Assembly: GCA_013205335.1 (NCBI GenBank)
Contig: JABMNB010000594.1
Coordinates: 1-6,309 of the forward strand
Source: Rhodospirillales bacterium
GTDB lineage: Bacteria > Pseudomonadota > Alphaproteobacteria > Reyranellales > Reyranellaceae
Reading direction: 5' to 3'
DNA: 6,309 nucleotides
The position numbers and the translations under genes were made by a program. This document shows, piece after piece, positions 1-6,309 of this stretch. The notes below the pieces were generated by a model. The model had not been told where the DNA came from and did not search any database. It saw nothing but the letters and a program-made list of their open reading frames with translations. Position 1 is the stretch's first letter; every line of letters starts with the position of its first letter.

Positions 1-1
1 G

Positions 2-1201
2 GCCATGATCACCCTGCCGGTGATGATGCGCTACAAATACGACATACGATATGCGACGGGCGTGCTGGCCGCGTCGGGCACGATCACGCAGCTCGTGCCA
101 CCCTCGTTGGTGCTGATCGTGCTGGCCGACCAGCTCGGCAAGTCGGTGGGCGACATGTATCTCGGCGCCTGGGGTCCGTCCCTGCTCCAGATCGCCCTCT
201 TTGCCCTCTACACGTTCTACCTGACGCTCGTGAAGCCGGCGGCCCTGCCGCCGGTGCCACGGACGCTGTTCGGCAAAGCGCTGCTGATCAAGTGCGCCTG
301 GGGCATCATCCCCGCCGCCGTGCTCATCTTCCTGGTGCTGGGCACCATCATGATGGGTCTGGCGACCCCGACCGAGGCGGGCGCGATGGGCACGATCGGT
401 GCCATCATCCTGGCAGTGGTACGCAACGCGCCGCTCACCCGGTTCGATCGCATCATGTTCCTGACCGGCTGCGCCGCCGCGATCATCGGCGCCCTGATCG
501 GCACGATCGCCTTCAAGTCGTTTGCCTTCAAGGTGGCCTTCACGGTCATGTTCGCGTCGGTCATATGGTTGTGCTGGCGGGCCTGGCAGCACCAGGAGCT
601 GCGCGACCTGATCGTGCAGGCGTTGCAGGCCACGATGCGCATCACGGCGATGGTCGCCTTCATCCTGGTCGGCGCCACCTGCTTCTCGATCACCTTCCAG
701 GGTGTCGACGGCAACCAGTGGGTCGAGCACCTGATGTCGAACCTGCCGGGCGGCGTCTGGGGCTTCCTGATCGTCGTCAACCTGTTCGTCTTCTTCCTGG
801 CGTTCTTCCTCGATTTCTTCGAGATCGCCTTCATCATCATCCCGATGCTGGCGCCGGTGGCGCAAAAGCTGCTGACGCCCGTCGTCGGCGCCGATGCCGC
901 CCTGATCTGGTTCGGCGTCATGCTCTGCGTGAACATGCAGACGTCGTTCATGCACCCTCCCTTCGGCTTCGCGCTGTTCTATCTCCGCAGCGTCGCGCCA
1001 AAAGAAGTGAAGAGTTCGGACATCTATTGGGGTGCGATTCCCTGGGTGTTTTTGCAGCTCATCATGGTGGCGATCGTCATCTTCGTGCCGCAGACCGTGA
1101 CCTTCTTCCTCGACAAGCCGCACGGGGTCGATCCGAGCAAGGTGATCATCGAGCTCCAGGCACCGCCGACGGAAGACTCGGCGCCTCCCGTCTTCAAATA
1201 G
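2..1201 (+). CDS. TRAP transporter large permease subunit (DctM family), 5'-truncated
   Basis: This is the large membrane subunit of a tripartite ATP-independent periplasmic (TRAP) transporter, which in this family imports an organic acid using the sodium gradient. The reading frame is open to the window's left edge. The first Met (base 5) matches an internal DctM segment, so the true start lies upstream. Residue numbers here count from that Met. Visible signatures are ASGTITQLVPPSLVLIVLAD (23-42), the TRAP motif ATPTEAGAMG (120-129), FLDFFEIAFIIIPML (268-282) and QTSFMHPPFGFALFYLRSVAP (312-332). The last is typical of the mannitol/chloroaromatic (FcbT3-like) branch. About ten hydrophobic segments are seen, with a final one near 345-369 and a short polar tail. 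Residues 150-195 add two hydrophobic segments not expected in a minimal DctM. The small permease is presumably upstream, outside the window. The family assignment is secure, but the substrate cannot be read from this sequence. Confidence 0.93.
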   Translation, partial: AMITLPVMMRYKYDIRYATGVLAASGTITQLVPPSLVLIVLADQLGKSVGDMYLGAWGPSLLQIALFALYTFYLTLVKPAALPPVPRTLFGKALLIKCAWGIIPAAVLIFLVLGTIMMGLATPTEAGAMGTIGAIILAVVRNAPLTRFDRIMFLTGCAAAIIGALIGTIAFKSFAFKVAFTVMFASVIWLCWRAWQHQELRDLIVQALQATMRITAMVAFILVGATCFSITFQGVDGNQWVEHLMSNLPGGVWGFLIVVNLFVFFLAFFLDFFEIAFIIIPMLAPVAQKLLTPVVGADAALIWFGVMLCVNMQTSFMHPPFGFALFYLRSVAPKEVKSSDIYWGAIPWVFLQLIMVAIVIFVPQTVTFFLDKPHGVDPSKVIIELQAPPTEDSAPPVFK

Positions 1202-1229
1202 TCGCCGATCTTCAATGGTCGAGAGCAAC

Positions 1230-1265
1230 AAAAAAGCCCCGCCAACCGGCGGGGCTTTCTCTTTT
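1230..1265. terminator. Bidirectional intrinsic terminator between convergent genes
   Basis: A perfect 11-bp stem (1233-1243 with 1248-1258) has a GC core, GCCCCGCC/GGCGGGGC, and an AACC loop. On the + strand it is followed by TTTCTCTTTT. On the - strand the flanking A-run gives a run of six U then GUUG. It sits in the 75-bp gap between the permease stop and the binding-protein stop, so it can end both transcripts. Confidence 0.9.
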
Positions 1266-1276
1266 CAGGGGCCTGT

Positions 1277-2380
1277 CTAGCGACCCTGGGCCGACATCGA
1301 GAAGTTGAAGTTGTCGAAGGTGTTCTCGGCAACGCGGAACCACAGGTTCTCGTCGGTGCGGAAGGCTTTCAGGTTGTCGTAGATCTTCTTGAACTTCGGA
1401 TCCTTTGCCGAGAGTTCATCGTAGTACTTGTACGCCTCGAGGAAGCAGGGCTCGAGGACGGCGCGCGGGAACGGTCGCAACTCGGTACCGGCCGCCACGA
1501 GACGGCGCAGTGCCGGCGGATTGCCGGCGTCGTACTTGGGCACCATCCAGGAAGTGACCCGGCCGGCTGCAGCCTCGACCATCGCCTGGTAGGGCTTGGG
1601 CAGCTTCGCCCAGGCATCGTTGTTGATGTAGAGCGAGCCGACCGACGCGCCTTCCCACCAGCCCGGGTAGTAGTAATACTTGGCGACCTTGTTGAAGCCG
1701 AGTTTCTCGTCGTCTAGAGGGCCGACCCATTCGCAGGCGTCGATCGTGCCCTTCTCGAGCGCCGGATAGATGTCGCCGCCGGCGATCTGCTGCGGCACCA
1801 CGCCGAGGCGCGTGAGGATCAGGCCGGCAAAGCCGCCGACGCGGAACTTCAGGCCCTTCATGTCGTCCATCGACTTGATTTCCTTACGGAACCAGCCGCC
1901 CATCTGGCAGCCGGTGCCGCCAAAGCTGAAGGAGCGGAAATTGTACTCCTTGTAGAAATCGTTGATCAGCTCATGGCCGCCGCCGAACTCGAGCCAGGCA
2001 CTGTACTGGCGCTGGTTCATCGAGAACGGCAGGCCGGTCTCGAACACGAAGTTCGGGTGCTTGCCGAAATAGTAGTACGCGGCGGTCTGGCCGGCCTCGA
2101 CGGTGCCGTTCTGAACCGCATCGGCAACCTGCAGGCCCGGAACGATTTCGCCGGCGGCGAAGGGGCGAATCTGGAATTTGCCGTCGGACATCTCGCCGAT
2201 GATCTTGGCGAACAGCTCGGAGCCGCCGTAGAGCGTGTCGAGCGACTTGGGGAAGCTCGACGTCAGACGCCATTTCACTTCCGGCATGCTCTGCGCAATG
2301 GCCGGCGCGGCGATCGTGGTCGCTGCCGCTACGCCCGCAGCGCCAATACCCGCGGTCCTGATAAACTTTCTGCGTTCCAT
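1277..2380 (-). CDS. TRAP transporter periplasmic solute-binding protein (paralogue 1), Tat-exported
   Basis: A 367-residue extracytoplasmic binding protein that captures a ligand, probably a carboxylate, for a TRAP permease. It resembles the FcbT1/TakP branch (mannitol/chloroaromatic and 2-oxoacid binders). The N-terminus MERRKFIRTAG is a twin-arginine signal, with a hydrophobic stretch to APAIA and likely cleavage near residue 29. Family features include FAAGEIVPGLQVADAVQNGT (74-93), QMGGWFRKEI (159-168), the ligand-carboxylate arginine in GLKFR (R180), IAGGDIYPALEKGTIDACEW (199-218) and YYYPGWWEG (236-244). Q159, E217 and W218 match, from memory, the cation-site residues described for TakP. 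The start is set at 2380 because AAGGGAGG (2391-2398) lies 10 nt upstream; in-frame ATGs at 2410 and 2440 would put a charged extension before the Tat motif. Cys158 and Cys216 are absent from the neighbouring paralogue. The ligand is unknown. Confidence 0.93.
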   Translation of the reverse strand: MERRKFIRTAGIGAAGVAAATTIAAPAIAQSMPEVKWRLTSSFPKSLDTLYGGSELFAKIIGEMSDGKFQIRPFAAGEIVPGLQVADAVQNGTVEAGQTAAYYYFGKHPNFVFETGLPFSMNQRQYSAWLEFGGGHELINDFYKEYNFRSFSFGGTGCQMGGWFRKEIKSMDDMKGLKFRVGGFAGLILTRLGVVPQQIAGGDIYPALEKGTIDACEWVGPLDDEKLGFNKVAKYYYYPGWWEGASVGSLYINNDAWAKLPKPYQAMVEAAAGRVTSWMVPKYDAGNPPALRRLVAAGTELRPFPRAVLEPCFLEAYKYYDELSAKDPKFKKIYDNLKAFRTDENLWFRVAENTFDNFNFSMSAQGR

Positions 2381-2390
2381 GTTCCTCTTT

Positions 2391-2398
2391 CCTCCCTT
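2391..2398 (-). promoter_or_regulatory. Shine-Dalgarno of binding-protein paralogue 1
   Basis: Read on the - strand this is AAGGGAGG, 10 nt before the ATG at 2380. A second weaker GAGG (2384-2387) lies only 3 nt from the ATG. The site decides the start in favour of 2380 over the upstream in-frame ATGs. Confidence 0.7.
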
Positions 2399-2522
2399 GG
2401 TTGCCTTCATGGCCCCCTTAAGCAGTTGCAACACTGGCATGCGAAACTGGATTTGAAAAGCGTGCGCCTGCCGAAAACACCTTAAATATCTGCAATGTCA
2501 GGCTTCGGGCGGGTCTTTCCGC

Positions 2523-2555
2523 GCAACAAAAAAGCCCCGCCGAAGCGGGGCTTTT
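2523..2555 (-). terminator. Intrinsic terminator after binding-protein paralogue 2
   Basis: An 11-bp stem (2530-2540 with 2545-2555) reads on the - strand as AAAAGCCCCGC, a UUCG loop closed by C-G, then GCGGGGC and a run of six U followed by GUUG. This is a classic strong terminator with an extra-stable tetraloop. It begins about 25 nt after the stop at 2580 and separates paralogue 2 from paralogue 1, so the latter should have its own promoter within roughly 2381-2520. I could not place that promoter. Confidence 0.9.
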
Positions 2556-2579
2556 CGACCGGCCGGAGCCGGCTGGGTC

Positions 2580-3686
2580 CTAGAGTTTGTTGGCGGCGGA
2601 CTGGCGCGCCATGAAGGTGTCGAAGCCGCCTTCGGCGACGCGCGACCACAGCACACCGTCGCGCCGGAAGTCCTTCCAGCCGTCGAAAATCTTCTTGAAG
2701 TTGGCCGACTTGGCATTGGTCTCGGCATAGACCTCGTTGGTCGCGTTGAAGCAAGCCTCGAGCACGGACTGCGGATACGGTGCCAGCTTTGTGCCGCTCG
2801 CCACCAGCTCCTTGAGAGCCTTGGGGCTCGATGCGTCGTATTTGGCGACCATCCAGGTGTTGGCCATGGCGGCAGCCGACCGAACGATGGCCTGATAGCT
2901 CTTCGGCAGCTCGTTCCACTTGTCGAGGCCGATGAACAGGTGGAGCGTCGCACTGCCTTCCCACCAGCCGGGGTAGTAGTAGTGCGGCGCCACCTTGTTG
3001 AAGCCGAGCTTCTGGTCGTCATACGGGCCGACCCACTCCGCCGCATCGATCGTGCCCTTTTCGAGCGCCGGATAGATGTCACCGCCGGCGATCTGCTGCG
3101 GCACCACACCGATCTTGGTCATGACCTGGCCGCCGAAGCCGCCAATGCGCATCTTCAGGCCCTTCATGTCGTCTACCGACTTGATCTCCTTGCGGAACCA
3201 GCCGCCCATCTGCGCGCCGGTGTTGCCCGCCGCGAGCCCGAAGATGTTGTAGCCCTTGTAGAAGTCGTTCAGAGCCTGCTCGCCGCCGCCTTGGGTCAAC
3301 CAGGCGTCCTGCTGGCGGGTGTTGAGGCCGAACGGGACGGCAGTACCGAAAGCAAACGCCGGGTCCTTGCCGAAGTAGTAGTAAGAAGCAGTATGGCCCA
3401 TCTCGACCGTGCCGTTCTGGATCGCGTCCGCGACCTGCAGGCCGGGAACGATCTCGCCGGCGGCAAAAACACGAATCTGGAACTTGTTGTCGGTGGCCTC
3501 GGCGACCGCCTTGCTGAACGTCTCGGCGGCGCCGTAGAGAGCATCTAGCGACTTCGGGAAGCTGGAGGTCAGGCGCCACTTGAGTTCCGGCATCGACTGG
3601 GCGATCGCCGGCGCTGCGAGCGAGGTCGAAGTGGCGATTACAGCACCGCCGACACCGGCGTTGCGAAGGAATTTGCGACGTTGCAT
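2580..3686 (-). CDS. TRAP transporter periplasmic solute-binding protein (paralogue 2), Tat-exported
   Basis: A 368-residue binding protein of the same FcbT1/TakP-like TRAP branch as its downstream neighbour. By my hand count 234 of 367 positions are identical with no gaps. The N-terminus MQRRKFLRNAG is a twin-arginine signal, with likely cleavage after APAIA near residue 29. The conserved core is intact: FAAGEIVPGLQVADAIQNGT (74-93), QMGGWFRKEI (159-168), R180 in GLKMR, IAGGDIYPALEKGTIDAAEW (199-218) and YYYPGWWEG (236-244). It therefore keeps the predicted ligand arginine and the cation-site trio Q159, E217 and W218. Positions 158 and 216 are Ala rather than Cys. The two proteins differ most in the signal peptide, at 111-158, 245-259, 311-330 and at the C-terminus, so ligand range or affinity may differ. 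The start is supported by GGGAGG 8 nt upstream. It is followed by its own terminator. The ligand is unknown. Confidence 0.93.
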   Translation of the reverse strand: MQRRKFLRNAGVGGAVIATSTSLAAPAIAQSMPELKWRLTSSFPKSLDALYGAAETFSKAVAEATDNKFQIRVFAAGEIVPGLQVADAIQNGTVEMGHTASYYYFGKDPAFAFGTAVPFGLNTRQQDAWLTQGGGEQALNDFYKGYNIFGLAAGNTGAQMGGWFRKEIKSVDDMKGLKMRIGGFGGQVMTKIGVVPQQIAGGDIYPALEKGTIDAAEWVGPYDDQKLGFNKVAPHYYYPGWWEGSATLHLFIGLDKWNELPKSYQAIVRSAAAMANTWMVAKYDASSPKALKELVASGTKLAPYPQSVLEACFNATNEVYAETNAKSANFKKIFDGWKDFRRDGVLWSRVAEGGFDTFMARQSAANKL

Positions 3687-3694
3687 TGAGAAAA

Positions 3695-3700
3695 CCTCCC
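3695..3700 (-). promoter_or_regulatory. Shine-Dalgarno of binding-protein paralogue 2
   Basis: GGGAGG on the - strand, 8 nt before the ATG at 3686. It agrees with the start that places the twin-arginine motif at residues 3-4. Confidence 0.7.
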
Positions 3701-3772
3701 GATTTCGAACCTGATTTTACTATTTTTCTGTGCGGATGTTGGTCGCAGTGCGCGGTTTATTACACGCCGACT

Positions 3773-3788
3773 GGCCTTTGGGAAGGCC
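3773..3788. other. Small inverted repeat just after uppP
   Basis: GGCCTT and AAGGCC form a 6-bp stem around a 4-base loop, directly after the uppP stop. On the - strand it has no U-run, so it is not a canonical intrinsic terminator. It could protect a 3' end or assist Rho-dependent ending, or be chance. The rest of the 103-bp gap to the binding-protein gene shows only an AT-rich stretch near 3712-3727. Confidence 0.3.
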
Positions 3789-3789
3789 G

Positions 3790-4593
3790 TCAAAAATACA
3801 GGAAAATCAAGGCCAACGAGCCAATGGCGATGCGGTACCAAGCGAAAACGCTGAAGCCGTAGCGGCTGATGAACCGCACAAACGCGCCGACCACGAGCAT
3901 CGCCGACACGAAGGCAGCCACGAAACCCAGCGCGATCACGCCGCCATGCTCCCAGCTCAGCGACGACCAGTTCTTGTAGAGATCGTATACGGTCGCCCCC
4001 AGCATGGTCGGCATCGCGAGGAAGAACGAAAACTCTGCCGCCGTCGCTCGGTCGACGCGAAAAACCCGGGCACCCATGATCGTGGCGCCTGCCCGCGACA
4101 CGCCGGGAATCATCGCCAGGCACTGGCAGAGACCGATGCACAGAGCGGTCTTGAGGTCGACATCGTCGAGCGTCTTGATGCGCGGGCGCTGGGCGAAGCG
4201 TTCGATCAGCAGTATGGCGATGCCACCGACGATGAGCGCGACGGCGACCACCATCGGATTGAACAACACTTCCTTGATGTATTTATGCGCCGCGACGCCC
4301 ACGATGGCGGCCGGCAGGAATGCAACGAGGATGGCCACCGCGAATCGCGTCGCCGGCTTCTCCCGCTGCACGACACCCATGGCGGTCGTCCAGATCTTCG
4401 CACGATAGAGCAGGCAGACCGCAAGGATCGCACCGAGCTGGATCACGATCTCGAAGACCTTGCCGGGAGGTCCCTGGAAGTTGAGCACTTCCTCGGCGAG
4501 GATGATGTGGCCGGTCGACGAGACCGGCAGGAACTCGGTCAGACCTTCTACAACGCCGATCAGCAGCGCCTTCCAGATCAGCGTCAGGTCCAT
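3790..4593 (-). CDS. uppP: Undecaprenyl-diphosphatase (UppP/BacA)
   Basis: An integral membrane enzyme that removes a phosphate from undecaprenyl diphosphate, recycling the lipid carrier used for peptidoglycan and other envelope polymers. In E. coli, overproduction gives bacitracin resistance. The product has 267 residues, the usual family length. Both signature motifs are present: EGLTEFLPVSSTGH (16-29), containing the E-x-x-x-E pair E16/E20 plus S26 and H29, and PGVSRAGATI (163-172) with S166 and R167. The second serine of the common SRSG form is Ala. Several hydrophobic helices follow the expected layout, ending in a helix that reaches the C-terminus. The start at 4593 is chosen because the family N-terminus begins at MDLTLIWKALLIG and AAGGA lies 6 nt upstream. 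The open frame extends to 4710, but that part overlaps parC and does not resemble UppP. Only 2 nt separate it from the parC stop. Confidence 0.96.
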   Translation of the reverse strand: MDLTLIWKALLIGVVEGLTEFLPVSSTGHIILAEEVLNFQGPPGKVFEIVIQLGAILAVCLLYRAKIWTTAMGVVQREKPATRFAVAILVAFLPAAIVGVAAHKYIKEVLFNPMVVAVALIVGGIAILLIERFAQRPRIKTLDDVDLKTALCIGLCQCLAMIPGVSRAGATIMGARVFRVDRATAAEFSFFLAMPTMLGATVYDLYKNWSSLSWEHGGVIALGFVAAFVSAMLVVGAFVRFISRYGFSVFAWYRIAIGSLALIFLYF

Positions 4594-4595
4594 TC

Positions 4596-6308
4596 TCAAT
4601 CCTTGAAGCGTTTGGCCCGCGGCCAGCCCTTCTCCGGCATGCGCCCCGCCTGCGCGCGCTCGCCCCGCCAGAATTTCAGCTCGCTGGCCGGGATGAGCCG
4701 GTTGGCCCACGGCAGCCCTTCCGAGAGGACGAAAGCCTGGGCGTCCGACAGCCTGTCATCCTTCGACTTCTGCAGCAGCACGCCCCGGCCCCGGCCCATC
4801 TCGGGCACCTGGTCCAGCGGGAAGATCAGCAGCTTGCGGCCTTCGCTGAGCACGGCAATCGAGTTCGCGCCCTCGGGCACGATGGCGAAGGCCTGAGCCT
4901 TCTCCTTGTCGGCGAGATTCAGGACCTGCTTGCCGTTCTTGGTCTGCGCCACGACCTCGTCTTCCGGCACGACGAAACCGCGTCCCGCATCCGAAGCCAC
5001 GAGAAACTTGCGGCTGCCCTTCAATACTTCGAGCTGCACGATGTCCTGTTCGTTGCCCAGCTCGATCATCAGCCGGATCGGCTCGCCATGCCCGCGGGCG
5101 CTCGGCAGGCGATCGCAGCCCACCGTGTAGAAACGGCCGTTGCTGCCGAACAGCAGGATCTTGTCCGTCGACTGGGCGTGAACGGCGAAGCGCGCCGTGT
5201 CGCCTTCCTTGTACTTGAGTTCGCCGGCCGCCTTGTCGTCGAGATGACCCTTGGCGGCGCGAATCCAGCCCTTCTCGGACAGAATGACGGTCACCGGTTC
5301 ACGCTCGACGAAATCCTCGATCGCATGCTCGATCTCGGCCGGCGCGTCGGCCAGCTCGGTGCGGCGGCGCCCGAGCGCGGTCTTGCCGCCGAACTTCTTC
5401 CTGGTCTCGCGAACCTCGTCGGCGACGGCTTCCCACTGGAGACCTTCGTCCTTCAGCAGGGTCTTGAGGTCCTTGCGCTCGGCGCTGAGCTTCTTGTGCT
5501 CGCCGCGAATCTCGAACTCCTCGAGCCGCCGCAGCGCGCGCAGGCGCATGTTCAGGATCGCTTCGGCCTGCATGTCGGTGAGACCGAAAGCCTTGATCAT
5601 CTTGGGCTTGGGCTCGTCTTCCTCGCGGATGATCTTGATCAGCTTGTCGAGGTTGAGATAGGCGATCAGGTAGCCGTCGAGGATCTCCAGGCGCCGCTCG
5701 ATTGCGGTCAGCCGGAAGGTCGACCGCCGCACCAGCACCTCGCGCCGGTGATCGAGGAAGGCCTGCAGCGCCTCGCGCAGGTCCATGACCCGTGGCGTGT
5801 TGTCCTTGTCGAGGACATTGAGGTTCAGCGGAAAGCGGGTCTCTAGATCGCTCAGCTTGAAGAGCTGCTCCATCAGCAGCTCGGCCGGCACGTTGCCGGC
5901 ACGCGGCTCCAGCACGATGCGCACATCGTCGGCCGACTCGTCGCGCACGTCCTCGAGGATAGGCAGCTTCTTGGCGTTGATGATCTCGGCGATCCGCTCG
6001 ATCAGGCGGCCCTTCTGGACCTGATAGGGAATCTGCGTGACGACGATGCGGTACTGGCCTCGCGGAAGCTGTTCGACTTCCCAGCGAGCGCGCAGACGGA
6101 AGGCGCCGCGACCGGTCCTGTAGGCCTCGATGATGGCATCGCGCGGTTCGACCAGGATGCCGCCGGTGGGAAAATCCGGCCCCTTCACCAGGTCGACCAG
6201 CGTCTCGATGCGCGAGTTCGGTGTCTTGATCAGGTGCAGCAGCGCGTCGCACAGCTCGCCCGCATTGTGCGGCGGGATCGAGGTCGCCATGCCGACGGCA
6301 ATGCCGGC
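4596..6308 (-). CDS. parC: DNA topoisomerase IV subunit A (ParC), 5'-truncated
   Basis: The DNA-cleaving and rejoining subunit of topoisomerase IV, which with ParE decatenates replicated chromosomes. The frame is open to the right edge, and about 570 C-terminal residues are present. The N-terminal winged-helix domain with the catalytic Tyr and quinolone-resistance region lies outside. Residue numbers here count from the Met at 6290. The sequence enters at AGIAVGMATSIPPHNAGEL, typical of type IIA A subunits. The tower (roughly 35-160) and coiled-coil/C-gate (roughly 165-300) follow, then a beta-pinwheel C-terminal domain from about 327 (EFVEREPVTVILSEKGWIRAAKGH region) to 525. The canonical GyrA-box QRRGGKG is absent. 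The blade sequence GRGRGVLLQKSKDDRLSDAQAF (499-520) and the tail RAQAGRMPEKGWPRAKRF (545-562) are ParC-like. GyrA is the main alternative, disfavoured by the missing box and short C-terminus. It appears to be co-transcribed with uppP. Confidence 0.93.
   Translation of the reverse strand, partial: AGIAVGMATSIPPHNAGELCDALLHLIKTPNSRIETLVDLVKGPDFPTGGILVEPRDAIIEAYRTGRGAFRLRARWEVEQLPRGQYRIVVTQIPYQVQKGRLIERIAEIINAKKLPILEDVRDESADDVRIVLEPRAGNVPAELLMEQLFKLSDLETRFPLNLNVLDKDNTPRVMDLREALQAFLDHRREVLVRRSTFRLTAIERRLEILDGYLIAYLNLDKLIKIIREEDEPKPKMIKAFGLTDMQAEAILNMRLRALRRLEEFEIRGEHKKLSAERKDLKTLLKDEGLQWEAVADEVRETRKKFGGKTALGRRRTELADAPAEIEHAIEDFVEREPVTVILSEKGWIRAAKGHLDDKAAGELKYKEGDTARFAVHAQSTDKILLFGSNGRFYTVGCDRLPSARGHGEPIRLMIELGNEQDIVQLEVLKGSRKFLVASDAGRGFVVPEDEVVAQTKNGKQVLNLADKEKAQAFAIVPEGANSIAVLSEGRKLLIFPLDQVPEMGRGRGVLLQKSKDDRLSDAQAFVLSEGLPWANRLIPASELKFWRGERAQAGRMPEKGWPRAKRFKD
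4600..4604 (-). promoter_or_regulatory. Shine-Dalgarno of uppP inside the end of parC
   Basis: AAGGA on the - strand, 6 nt before the uppP ATG. It is made from the last two parC sense codons (AAG GAT, Lys-Asp) just before the TGA. The parC and uppP stop/start read TGA-GA-ATG, an arrangement favouring translational coupling. Confidence 0.75.
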
Positions 6309-6309
6309 C

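Noticed and set aside
2381..2440. Upstream ATGs (2410 and 2440) as the start of binding-protein paralogue 1
   Set aside because: They would add 10 or 20 basic residues ahead of the twin-arginine signal. The paralogue has no such extension, and the best Shine-Dalgarno points to 2380.
2401..2520. Promoter or sigma-54 site upstream of binding-protein paralogue 1
   Set aside because: A promoter is expected here because a strong terminator precedes the gene. TTGC-containing stretches are present, but none has the correct GG/GC spacing for sigma-54 or a matching -35/-10 pair.
2559..2572. CCGGC/GCCGG inverted repeat next to the second terminator
   Set aside because: It is only a 5-bp stem in GC-rich sequence with no U-run, so it is likely chance or a minor extension of the terminator region.
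3714..3719. TAAAAT on the - strand as a -10 box for binding-protein paralogue 2
   Set aside because: It sits at a sensible distance from the start, but no acceptable -35 hexamer is found 16-18 nt upstream, and a single AT-rich hexamer is weak evidence.
3730..4896. Long + strand open frame (388 codons) opposite uppP and the end of parC
   Set aside because: It is antisense to two well-recognised genes. Its composition is rich in Arg, His and Asp with no recognisable domain, as expected for a shadow frame in GC-rich DNA.
5299..6252. Second - strand open frame (317 codons) within parC, and + strand frames at 5088-5846
   Set aside because: They overlap parC in other frames and have the Arg/Ala-rich, low-complexity look of codon-shifted translations. 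No plausible start context was seen.
1..6309. Mobile element, CRISPR, tRNA or defence-system signatures
   Set aside because: All substantial coding sequence is explained by transport and housekeeping families. No direct-repeat arrays, transposase motifs or tRNA-like folds were seen on either strand.

Overview
The window is GC-rich (by eye a little over 60% G+C) and looks chromosomal. The protein families and codon use suggest an alphaproteobacterium, perhaps of the Rhodospirillales/Reyranella type, but the genus is a guess. It holds five protein genes, two of them cut by the window edges. There is no sign of phage, transposon, CRISPR or RNA genes.

Left part (2-1201, + strand): the C-terminal part of a TRAP transporter large permease (DctM family, mannitol/chloroaromatic/2-oxoacid-type branch). 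Its upstream partners lie outside the window. It runs into a strong bidirectional hairpin terminator at 1230-1265.

Middle (1277-3686, - strand): two tandem paralogous periplasmic solute-binding proteins of the same TRAP branch, about 64% identical without gaps by hand count. Both carry twin-arginine (Tat) signal peptides, and each is followed by its own near-identical GC-rich terminator. They face the permease gene convergently, so they are not co-transcribed with it. They probably arose by tandem duplication of a gene-plus-terminator unit and supply alternative binding proteins for TRAP membrane subunits, possibly those on the + strand. The pairing is inferred from proximity and family match only.

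Right part (3790-6308, - strand): the C-terminal three quarters of parC (topoisomerase IV subunit A), followed 2 nt later by uppP (undecaprenyl-diphosphatase). The uppP ribosome-binding site lies inside the last parC codons, so the two are probably translationally coupled. They are housekeeping genes for chromosome decatenation and cell-wall lipid carrier recycling.

I found no convincing new biological system. The points most worth a second look are the duplicated binding proteins, the two cysteines unique to one of them beside its predicted cation site, the extra hydrophobic hairpin in the permease, and the parC-uppP coupling.
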